A DNA stretch of 6,085 nt from a bacterium (GTDB taxonomy: Archaea; Nanoarchaeota; Nanoarchaeia; Woesearchaeales; UBA10216). Below are positions 1 to 6,085 of this stretch, in pieces. The position numbers and the translations under genes are program-made. Position 1 is the first letter of the stretch. Each line of letters begins with the position of its first letter. Under the pieces are notes generated by a model, which had not been told where the DNA came from, made no database searches, and was given only the letters and a program-made list of their open reading frames with translations. Where the stretch lies: contig JAAGZO010000594.1 in NCBI GenBank assembly GCA_024206195.1, positions 1-6,085 of the forward strand, read 5' to 3'.

Positions 1-3000
1 TGAGTCTTTGTTTCAACAAAATCCATTGCTCGTCTGTGGTCGTTTTTGGTCAATGGTTGGTCGGCTAACTCAGCACCTCTGTCAAATGCTGTCTTAAGTT
101 TATCAGTAGAATAGGTATTGAGATTTGACATAGTACGGTAACAAGCAGTGTTATCACTGTTAGTAAGAACAACTTGATACATACATGTAGTCATTCTTTG
201 AGGAGGTCCGACTGACTCAGTGCTTTCTGCGGGGTTCATCAAATTTGTGAGCTTAATATCCCAGTACATAAAGTTGGTATCGAATTCATAGCTTGTAGCT
301 GTAAGTGGAACTTTGATAATGTTTCCACTTACTGTGGTCGTACCTATAGCAATTGGTGTTGAAGCAGCTGTAATTTTATTCTCATTATCTTTGTTGTATT
401 GTGTGATTTCAACAGAGGGTACAGTGTTTGAGTAGTAAGCTAATAAATATTCTTGTGGTAAGAAAACATATACGCAAGGTGTGTTGTTGACTGTGATTTT
501 ATTAATTGAAGTTAAAGCGATAGCTTTATCAAAGGCAACACGGAAGATATGGGTTGAAGTGGTTCTGATGCTGCTTGGGTTTACAGCGTTAGTTACCTTC
601 AAGAATCTAAGGGCACCACTTTGAGTTACACCAGTAGATGTGATTCCTCCAGATAATTTACCGCTTCCGGTGATAATATTTGTTCTTACGCCAGTTTGGA
701 CATTTGTGCTGTTTACAGTACAGACAAATGAATAATCAGTAGCCATGTAAGGGTTAGGAACTCCTAAAAGTGTGATCGCTTCTTTAGCACCAGTAGTTAA
801 GCTAACTCTGATATTCAAGATACCCTCTTCAGAGAAAGTACAGTTCAAGATATCGCTACCTTTCATACAGATGATGTTGTTAATAAATGAACCGTAGTAT
901 CTGTAAGGGAAGAAAATGGAGACTTCATCAACAGTTTTTCCATCTAAAGCAGCTTTGTTTGTTTCCAAATCGAAAGTGAAGGCATAATCACCAGGTAATC
1001 CAGGGATAGATGGGGTGATCTTAGTTACAGGGCAGAGTGTTTCAGATTGGGTAGTTGTAACTGCAGCGCTGGTTGCGGCCATTGTAAGATCAGCTGGTGT
1101 GCTGTTTTTGGCGATAGCCTCACCTCCTTTAGTTTTCATATCAACAGTGAATGATTTACTGGCACCAGTAGCGTTCCAGTTGTAAACTTTAATAGGCCAT
1201 ACGTCGATGTATAAGGTTTTTTGGAAGGTAATTCCGCATTTGTAGATCATTTTTTTAGTGGTAACGACGATAGGGGGGCTAGTTTCGAATTTTTTGACAG
1301 AACAGATATCGATTAAAATATCTCCTTGGTCCCAGTTTTTACCGTAGGTACCGGTTTCACTGAATGTAGCAACACATCTTGGCTCTTCACTTGCGATTTT
1401 CAAAGCAGATAAGCTACCTAAGACTTCTAATTTCATATCACGTGTGGGTTGTCTTGGAAGGACAATCTCGAATCTTGCTTTACCATATCCGTTTTCTTGG
1501 ACAACATGTGAGTAGGTAACTTTGTTTAATTTAGCAGAACCAACAGCGGCTATATTAGCATTGTTAGTACTGTAGGTAAATGCATTAGGACTGGCACTGA
1601 TTTGAGTTGCAGCGGAGTAAATTTCTGAGGTCAAATGTGTAGAGAAGGTTGCGTTTGCTGGTAAGGTTACACTAGCTTTTGTTAAGGTAATAGTAGCATC
1701 GATTTTGATGTTATAGCAGCAGATTGTAAATGTATTTCCGAGTGCTAAAACAGGGCATGTAATTGTACCGCTAGCATTGGTGCAGTCTGCGATAGCGTTT
1801 GTTCCGTTTACCATTGCGCAAAGTGAGTTTGTACCGACAGCAGCTGAGGTAATCACAACATTTGAGCCTTTAGGAACGGTCTTAGGAGGGTTGACATTCG
1901 TTTTGAAGTTACCTGCTGGATCACTCTGGAAGATTTCACTTATATCTGCGACGATAGAAGGAGATGAGAAATTAGCACTATTATTTGAACCGATGTCACT
2001 TGCGATATCTAATAAGAATGCGCTAGTTGAACCTTCTGTAACATAATTTGTACCAAGTACATTGATAGTTTTTTGAGCAGAAGCAGCGAAGATAGCAGCA
2101 TAGTTATTTGTTGAGAAATTGTTTTGACTGTCTACGAATGTTTCGATTGAAGGACGGTTGATATATTTATAGTAAGCATCTGATGTGGCTCCATCTGTTA
2201 CTTGTTTTTTAGCGGGGTTAACAGTTGTTCCAGCTGTGTTAGAAGAACTAAGTCCAGAATATACTGCCTTTTGGAAAACTACACCGTTTGCATAGAAGTT
2301 AGTGGTACCATCATATTTCTTGGTAAGTTGTCCTGCTGTGAATTCAACTGCATTTGTTGAATCGAAAGTTATTTGACTTCTAAGGAAAAGTGTAAAACCT
2401 GAATACTTTGCATTATCGGATCCTGCTGCAGCAACAGTACCATTGAAAACGTAAAGTAAAGAATCTGTGTCTGAAGTTGTATAAGGACTCCATCTTAATG
2501 TTGTTTGGATAAAGGTCGAGACTGGGACATCTTCACCAGCAGTAGTACCTAATTGTTTATCTGTATCATCTGAATTTTTCATAACTTGGACTGCATATGA
2601 CATATTAGCACCTGATTGACCTGAAGCAAAAGTAGAAGTAACTTTTGTAATATCTTTATATGAAGTCATACTTATCCATGTTGCGATGGCGGTAGGGAAA
2701 ATACTTGCAGATTTTATATCACCTGCATTACCTGTTGTACCATTAAGACTTGCATTGTTTCTAGGGCAGTAATATGGAACAAATAATGATGTTTCGGTAG
2801 ATTCTGTTAATTGAGTTCCAACTCCGGTGAAAAGTAATTGAGAACCCATAAAGAACATATAATCTGTTTTAGGTGAAGTATTAAGAGCTATAGTTGCAAC
2901 ACCTTTAATTATCACATTTCCAACCATACTCACTTTTCTTAGTAAAGGAACATATATTTTTGTTGTAGTTGGTGTAGACGCAAAACTGTTTGTATCTAAT

Positions 3001-5816
3001 AGAGGGGCAGACGATGAACCGTAAGCTTTAATTCCAGTTGCTAAAGGAGCAGCGGGATACACAGATGATACATCATTATAATCACTTTCTAATAGAGTTG
3101 CATTGAATAACCATATAGCAAGGGTATTTGGTGATGTACCTTTTTGAGCAGTTAATAATGCAGCGTTTAATTCGAGTAAACATACTCCTCCGTCAACTGT
3201 AGTATAAGCATGATGATTAGTCAAAAAACTTTTTGTATCAGCTGATGGTGCGTCAGAAAAAGATGAATCTTGCCATACACCACTTTCAGGGAATAATTTA
3301 ATCAATCTGAAAACACCGAGAACATCACCTAAGTCATTGCTATCTGCTGCTAAATACGTAGATTGAAACTGTATATCTATGTAAGAATACAATGATGTCA
3401 CATTTGGTCTTTCAGATGCGCTCTTCCATTTAACACATGACGTGGAAAGAACACCAAAGTATTTATCATTAGCAGTAAAGATAGTTCCTGCTAAATTTAT
3501 ACTAAATCCATTACTACTACTACGATTATATTTGGAAACTATTCTGAATATCCCTGTACCTGATACATTCGTTTTAGCTGAGTCTAAACCTTCTTGAGCG
3601 GCAGTAGTATTAGTATTGAAGAATTGATTTTTAGCATTTGAGGCATAGCAATTAGCATTTGCGGCTGGAACAGCATAAACACTTAAAGAACTGAATGACC
3701 AGGCGACAAAGCACTCTTTATTAGTACCAGTGTAGTCTTTACCAGCCTTAAACCAATTTTTTGAAAATTGTAAAATATATTTTCCTGTCATAGCAGAAGT
3801 ATCATCATAAACTCCGGGAAACACTTGTGAATCTTTTGGAGCACCTGTAATGATTAAAAGTTTAAAATCGACAAAGAAATAGGAATCATCAGCAATTTTA
3901 GTAGTACTATCTTTAGGGTATAAGTACCTAGCTTCGGGAAGAAATACACCACCATTAGCTTTAACGGTAAAAGGAGTAACCGTAACAGTAGTTGGAACAG
4001 CTGTTACTACACTCCAGTTATATGTATCCCACATTGTAAGTTCTATGTAACTGACTAAGGCTATTGTTTTACCAGAATTTAAAGATTTTATTCCTGTATC
4101 TGCTGCTGCTATACCGTCTGTATTTGTAATAACGTCGGCTTCATTAGGAGTAGATGTCCAGCACTTTCCACCGAATACTGCTTCACTGTTTTTCGCGATA
4201 ATCACATTTCCATTGGTGCCATCTTTTAATCGATCTGTGCCTATCTTTGCTGCATCGATCGTCTTAAATATATTCATGGTGAATTTTGGTTTAACATAAC
4301 CCTTATTTTCTGTATTAAATTCAGCAAAACTACGAGTGGTATTACCACATGCATCAGCGTAAACCCAAACAGTCATAGTGTAAACGGTATTCTTGGTGAG
4401 AGATTTCATATGGAAGAATATTCCAGACCCGTTGTATTCAGTAGTTAATGTCCCTCTGTAGTCAAGACTGTTTTGTAAAGGGAAGCAAGGTTCTCTCTTT
4501 CCGAAAGTATTGTCGAAATCACCTGATGAGAAGTCACATGTAGAAGCAACGAATGCAAGGACGTCTCCTCCAGTAGTACTTTGTTTGATCGCGTTGGAAT
4601 GTTGGATTTGAATCCATCCACCGGTTGAGATGTCATTGTTTGATTTGAAAGTGAATTTAATTGGCCAGGCAGCATTGGCATAGATATCCCAATCTTCAGG
4701 ATGGTTGGCAGTTAAAGTGATGGTAGATGGTTTGACAGTGATGATACTGCTTTCAACTTGAGATATGATCGAGTAGGTGTTTTTGTAGTAAACAACAGTT
4801 TTTAAAATCTGACTTGTATTGATAACGTTGTTTAAGGCTTTTATTCCTCCGAGTTTAATCTTGAACATTCTGTTAGGGATCAAATCTTCATCAATGTCTT
4901 CAAGGCTTACACCGTCAGTGGAAAAAGATTGTAAACGTAAAGTTGATTTAATCTTTGCTTTTAATGGTTCGTCAGCAGTTACGTCTAAAGATTCAACGGT
5001 AGTAGGTGCAGTTACAGCTGTACTTGGGTAGTGGAAGACGATCACATGGTCTCGGCTGTTGATAAATCCATTCACTCTCAAGCTAAGTTCGATGTTGAAT
5101 GTGTTGTCTGGGAAGATATCGTTGCTGGAATTACTTGAATCTGCTGAAGGTCCTTGTGTTACTTTGATTACAGAAGCGGATACTTCGAGATCTTTCGGGG
5201 TATAAGCAGCGTAGTTCTCGTACATTCCTAAGTTTCCGAAGACTGGGAGGGAATCAATGATAACCTTTTCTTTATGGTTAGCACTCGAAGTGAAAAGGCA
5301 GATGTTATCGATGAATTTATTTGAGAATTTCAAGTTGGTGAGATTAATAGTGAGGGTGTAAAGTGTTTCAGGTCCGACGCTTAAAGGAACATTTGTTGTG
5401 AGATCATCAAGTCTGCAGTAGGCAACGTTAGTCTCTGCGCTGATAGAGGAGTCTAGGGGGGAAGCGATTGACTGGACAGGTGTCACGGAGTAGGTGGTAG
5501 TAACTGTGCCCTTCTTTGATGAAAGCGTGCATCCGAAGGCAAGTACACTTGCGCTCAGATCGAAGGAAGTAAGGTTGGGGGGAAATTCAACTCCAATGAA
5601 CTGTTTGTAGGCGAGTCCGTTGGATGAGTAGGCTTTAGGGCCGATTTGGTTCGCGGTACCTCCATTAAGGTAAAATCGAAACGTGATTGTTTCACCATTA
5701 TTTTGGATTGAGGGGTTCATCATCATTACCGGGAAGGTCTCGTGAGGTATTATGTTTGCGGTAAATGTAAAACCGAAAAGTAAGCATATTGCTAAAACTT
5801 TGAAAGTCGTTTTCAT
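1..5816 (-). CDS. Giant secreted/surface protein, N-terminal 1938 residues (3' end outside window)
   Basis: One frame is open from the ATG at 5816..5814 to the left edge; 1938 codons plus two bases are read with no in-frame stop under the standard code. The start is well supported: an in-frame TAA lies upstream at 5892..5894 with no other in-frame ATG between. The product begins with a signal peptide (residues 1 to about 20) and continues as a Thr/Ser/Asn/Ala-rich chain of alternating hydrophobic and polar residues, typical of beta-strand-rich extracellular proteins. It has about 28 cysteines, about 25 N-X-S/T sequons (for example NLT, NGS, NRS, NVS, NAT, NCT) and no hydrophobic span long enough for an internal membrane helix. 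Five loosely similar modules lie at residues 40-500 and 1605-1895. No catalytic motif was seen. A surface-coat, matrix or adhesive role is inferred. Family is not recognised; a C-terminal anchor cannot be judged because the end is missing. Codon choice changes sharply at residues 501-1155. Confidence 0.9.
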   Translation of the reverse strand, partial: MKTTFKVLAICLLFGFTFTANIIPHETFPVMMMNPSIQNNGETITFRFYLNGGTANQIGPKAYSSNGLAYKQFIGVEFPPNLTSFDLSASVLAFGCTLSSKKGTVTTTYSVTPVQSIASPLDSSISAETNVAYCRLDDLTTNVPLSVGPETLYTLTINLTNLKFSNKFIDNICLFTSSANHKEKVIIDSLPVFGNLGMYENYAAYTPKDLEVSASVIKVTQGPSADSSNSSNDIFPDNTFNIELSLRVNGFINSRDHVIVFHYPSTAVTAPTTVESLDVTADEPLKAKIKSTLRLQSFSTDGVSLEDIDEDLIPNRMFKIKLGGIKALNNVINTSQILKTVVYYKNTYSIISQVESSIITVKPSTITLTANHPEDWDIYANAAWPIKFTFKSNNDISTGGWIQIQHSNAIKQSTTGGDVLAFVASTCDFSSGDFDNTFGKREPCFPLQNSLDYRGTLTTEYNGSGIFFHMKSLTKNTVYTMTVWVYADACGNTTRSFAEFNTENKGYVKPKFTMNIFKTIDAAKIGTDRLKDGTNGNVIIAKNSEAVFGGKCWTSTPNEADVITNTDGIAAADTGIKSLNSGKTIALVSYIELTMWDTYNWSVVTAVPTTVTVTPFTVKANGGVFLPEARYLYPKDSTTKIADDSYFFVDFKLLIITGAPKDSQVFPGVYDDTSAMTGKYILQFSKNWFKAGKDYTGTNKECFVAWSFSSLSVYAVPAANANCYASNAKNQFFNTNTTAAQEGLDSAKTNVSGTGIFRIVSKYNRSSSNGFSINLAGTIFTANDKYFGVLSTSCVKWKSASERPNVTSLYSYIDIQFQSTYLAADSNDLGDVLGVFRLIKLFPESGVWQDSSFSDAPSADTKSFLTNHHAYTTVDGGVCLLELNAALLTAQKGTSPNTLAIWLFNATLLESDYNDVSSVYPAAPLATGIKAYGSSSAPLLDTNSFASTPTTTKIYVPLLRKVSMVGNVIIKGVATIALNTSPKTDYMFFMGSQLLFTGVGTQLTESTETSLFVPYYCPRNNASLNGTTGNAGDIKSASIFPTAIATWISMTSYKDITKVTSTFASGQSGANMSYAVQVMKNSDDTDKQLGTTAGEDVPVSTFIQTTLRWSPYTTSDTDSLLYVFNGTVAAAGSDNAKYSGFTLFLRSQITFDSTNAVEFTAGQLTKKYDGTTNFYANGVVFQKAVYSGLSSSNTAGTTVNPAKKQVTDGATSDAYYKYINRPSIETFVDSQNNFSTNNYAAIFAASAQKTINVLGTNYVTEGSTSAFLLDIASDIGSNNSANFSSPSIVADISEIFQSDPAGNFKTNVNPPKTVPKGSNVVITSAAVGTNSLCAMVNGTNAIADCTNASGTITCPVLALGNTFTICCYNIKIDATITLTKASVTLPANATFSTHLTSEIYSAATQISASPNAFTYSTNNANIAAVGSAKLNKVTYSHVVQENGYGKARFEIVLPRQPTRDMKLEVLGSLSALKIASEEPRCVATFSETGTYGKNWDQGDILIDICSVKKFETSPPIVVTTKKMIYKCGITFQKTLYIDVWPIKVYNWNATGASKSFTVDMKTKGGEAIAKNSTPADLTMAATSAAVTTTQSETLCPVTKITPSIPGLPGDYAFTFDLETNKAALDGKTVDEVSIFFPYRYYGSFINNIICMKGSDILNCTFSEEGILNIRVSLTTGAKEAITLLGVPNPYMATDYSFVCTVNSTNVQTGVRTNIITGSGKLSGGITSTGVTQSGALRFLKVTNAVNPSSIRTTSTHIFRVAFDKAIALTSINKITVNNTPCVYVFLPQEYLLAYYSNTVPSVEITQYNKDNENKITAASTPIAIGTTTVSGNIIKVPLTATSYEFDTNFMYWDIKLTNLMNPAESTESVGPPQRMTTCMYQVVLTNSDNTACYRTMSNLNTYSTDKLKTAFDRGAELADQPLTKNDHRRAMDFVETKT
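132..1004 (-). other. C-terminal pair of beta-type modules (residues 1605-1895)
   Basis: The first module has YAFTFDL from Y1611, a hydrophobic run ending in FFP (P1637), cysteines at 1650 and 1659, an alternating strand ILNIRVSL, a VPNP turn at 1686-1689 and a closing strand with C1699. The second has HIFRVAF, C1781 leading into VFLP (P1787), a YWDIKLTNL strand, an MNP turn ending at P1862, and a closing strand with C1878 and C1892. The order strand, FP or FLP, Cys, alternating strand, NP turn, Cys strand is shared. LTNL here (1856-1859) also matches the LTNL at 159-162 of the N-terminal block. This looks like two copies of one extracellular module; the family name is not known to me. Confidence 0.45.
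2352..4316 (-). other. Central segment of the giant ORF with distinct codon usage (residues 501-1155)
   Basis: The reading frame stays open and in phase, but synonymous choice changes. By hand count Asn is AAT 38 and AAC 5 here, against AAT 14 and AAC 24 in residues 1-500 and AAT 23 and AAC 39 in residues 1156-1938. Ile is about 20 ATA to 6 ATC here, against about 6 to 23 before and 3 to about 35 after. Six cysteines (residues 552, 702, 723, 794, 879, 1017) are spread widely and the module plan of the two ends is not obvious. Sequons continue (NWS, NRS, NVS, NVT, NAS, NMS). The block could have a separate origin, or could be a region under weaker selection on codon choice; its borders are approximate to within some tens of codons. 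Confidence 0.75.
4332..5699 (-). other. N-terminal block of three beta-type modules (residues 40-495)
   Basis: Three consecutive stretches share a loose plan: a strand pair, a hydrophobic run often ending in Pro, a Cys-bearing or polar loop, a strand with alternating Ile/Leu, and a closing strand rich in Val/Tyr. The first has EFPP at 77-80, cysteines at 96 and 134, INLTNL at 157-162 and ICLF around C173. The second has VIVFHYP at 258-264, MFKIKL from 317 and a VVYY strand; it lacks cysteines. The third has WPIKFTF from W384, cysteines at 427 and 444, then FFHMKSL, MTVWVY and C490. The resemblance was seen by eye and is weak at residue level; I infer diverged beta-sandwich repeats, not a named domain. 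Confidence 0.4.
5757..5816 (-). other. Signal peptide coding segment
   Basis: Residues 1-20 (MKTTFKVLAICLLFGFTFTA) have the three-part layout of a secretory signal: Lys at positions 2 and 6, a hydrophobic core from V7 to F18, and small or polar residues at T17, T19 and A20 followed by N21. Cleavage is most likely after T19 or A20. The downstream chain is soluble-looking and rich in sequons, which fits entry into the ER rather than a membrane anchor. The exact cleavage point is inferred. Confidence 0.8.
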
Positions 5817-5842
5817 TTGAATTATATTAACTTTTCGGTGGG

Positions 5843-5849
5843 CCTTATA
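5843..5849 (-). promoter_or_regulatory. TATA-like element (weak candidate)
   Basis: On the minus strand this reads TATAAGG, 27 to 33 bases upstream of the giant gene's ATG. If it were a true TATA box, transcription would start almost at the ATG, giving a very short leader; that is known in some protists but is not shown here. In DNA this AT-rich such a match is easily expected by chance, and a second TATA-like run (AATATAAT) lies directly before the ATG. Confidence 0.2.
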
Positions 5850-5862
5850 TTCAATTAGATAC

Positions 5863-5900
5863 GAGAAAAATAATAATTTGGAGAAAAATAATTAATTTTG
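5863..5900 (+). repeat. Imperfect tandem repeat, 18-20 bp unit
   Basis: Two adjacent copies of a GAGAAAAATAAT-type unit are visible: 5863..5880 (18 bases) and 5881..5900 (20 bases). They share the first twelve bases and the AATTTG-like ending; the second copy has a short insertion. It is most simply explained by slippage or duplication in non-coding AT-rich DNA. On the minus strand the units read as pyrimidine-rich runs upstream of the gene. Confidence 0.6.
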
Positions 5901-5957
5901 GCTTGAAATTAGAGGAAAATTGGTGGGAGTTTAGGCTTGAAAAAAGAAGAAAATTGG
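5900..5957 (+). repeat. Degenerate direct repeat with 34-bp spacing
   Basis: The 24-base unit starting GGCTTGAAA and ending GAAAATTGG occurs at 5900..5923 and again at 5934..5957, with 21 of 24 positions identical. The two starts are 34 bases apart. The first copy directly follows the shorter tandem repeat, so about 95 bases of this flank are built from duplicated units. It may be a relic of duplication or a doubled regulatory site. Confidence 0.55.
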
Positions 5958-5996
5958 GTTTTGAAGCGATATTAAATTAAAGAGGTTGAAAGTGAC

Positions 5997-6085
5997 ATGC
6001 AGAAGCATCAGGATGATACCAGAGCAGCTAAGGATTGTCAAATCTTAATATATGGGATAAAAATGAAATTGTTGATGGAGATCCA
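5997..6085 (+). CDS. Possible 5' end of a divergently transcribed gene (runs off right edge)
   Basis: An ATG at 5997 opens a frame that stays free of stops to the window end: 29 codons plus two bases, starting MQKHQDDTRAAKDCQ and continuing with ILIYGIKMKLLMEI. An in-frame TAA lies upstream at 5973..5975 and no earlier in-frame ATG exists. The composition (charged first half, hydrophobic second half, frequent Lys) is protein-like and the GC content rises compared with the repeat region. The fragment is too short to assign to any family, and 29 open codons can occur by chance. On the minus strand all three frames here close with a stop, so this stretch could instead be the 3' end of a neighbour reading leftward. 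Confidence 0.3.
   Translation, partial: MQKHQDDTRAAKDCQILIYGIKMKLLMEI

Larger units (their letters stand above)
5817..5996. promoter_or_regulatory. AT-rich intergenic region, 5' flank of the giant gene
   Basis: This stretch is strongly AT-rich, with runs such as AATTTT and GAAAAA, and contrasts in composition with the coding sequence to its left. Stops occur in it on both strands, including TAA at 5892..5894 in the frame of the giant gene and TAA at 5973..5975 in the frame of the possible forward gene. It must hold the promoter and 5' leader of the giant gene and perhaps also those of a divergent neighbour. No Shine-Dalgarno sequence precedes the ATG, which supports a eukaryotic gene. No binding site for a named factor can be identified. 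Confidence 0.6.

Noticed and set aside
1777..2046. Forward-strand ORF of 89 codons
   Set aside because: It lies wholly antisense to the giant minus-strand frame, and its translation has no recognisable features of its own; it is a shadow of the real gene.
4445..4681. Minus-strand ORF of 78 codons in a different frame
   Set aside because: It overlaps the giant frame on the same strand, out of phase. The giant frame here encodes the WPIK module and its cysteines, so this is an out-of-frame shadow.
4819..5031. Forward-strand ORF of 70 codons
   Set aside because: It is antisense to residues 263-333 of the giant frame, which continues unbroken through it; no independent coding sign.
1..5816. Bacterial giant adhesin
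   Set aside because: There is no Shine-Dalgarno sequence before the ATG, no regular adhesin repeats of the usual bacterial type, many N-glycosylation sequons, and an AT-rich flank with eukaryote-like structure. A bacterial origin cannot be fully excluded from this window alone.
1..5816. Short introns inside the giant gene (for example the 15-nt type of heterotrich ciliates)
   Set aside because: The frame never breaks and the translation stays protein-like throughout, so no intron is needed. An intron of a length divisible by three without a stop would be invisible here; cDNA would decide.
5817..5830. Trichomonad-type initiator element before the start codon
   Set aside because: The bases before the ATG read ATTCAAATG, which does not fit the TCA-pyrimidine-T/A initiator consensus.
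5817..6085. Telomere or chromosome end near the right edge
   Set aside because: No C4A4/G4T4 or C4A2-type repeat is present; the sequence continues as ordinary AT-rich DNA.
1..6085. tRNA, rRNA, CRISPR array or mobile element
   Set aside because: No cloverleaf-like arrangement, no regularly spaced identical repeats, no inverted terminal repeats and no transposase motifs were seen on either strand.

Overview
Almost the whole window (1..5816, minus strand) is one uninterrupted reading frame. It starts at an ATG at 5816..5814, has no in-frame TAA, TAG or TGA, and runs off the left edge after 1938 complete codons. It encodes the N-terminal part of a very large secreted or cell-surface protein: a signal peptide, then a long, Thr/Ser/Asn/Ala-rich, beta-strand-like chain with about 25 N-glycosylation sequons, scattered cysteines and no internal membrane segment. 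I recognise no named protein family, so no gene symbol is given.

The window suggests a microbial eukaryote, probably a ciliate or similar protist. The gene is intron-poor, moderately AT-rich, has no Shine-Dalgarno sequence, carries many glycosylation sequons, and sits close to AT-rich non-coding DNA. Gln is written only as CAA/CAG, Trp only as TGG and Cys only as TGC/TGT, so nothing in 1938 codons calls for a reassigned stop. This argues against the TAA/TAG=Gln ciliates (Tetrahymena, Paramecium, Oxytricha type). It leaves standard-code lineages such as Stentor, or a Euplotes-type code in which TGA simply does not occur here. The taxonomic placement is inference.

Layout: 1..2351 encodes residues 1156-1938 (two Cys-containing beta-type modules near the end, then a charged segment at the cut edge). 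2352..4316 encodes residues 501-1155, a central block whose codon choice is sharply different (A/T-ending codons). 4317..5816 encodes residues 1-500 (signal peptide and three beta-type modules). 5817..5996 is an AT-rich intergenic stretch with two short degenerate direct repeats. From 5997 to the right edge a small forward frame stays open and may be the start of a divergently transcribed gene, but this is weak.

The most interesting points are the codon-usage mosaic inside one continuous frame and the diverged, tandem surface-protein modules at both ends of the chain.
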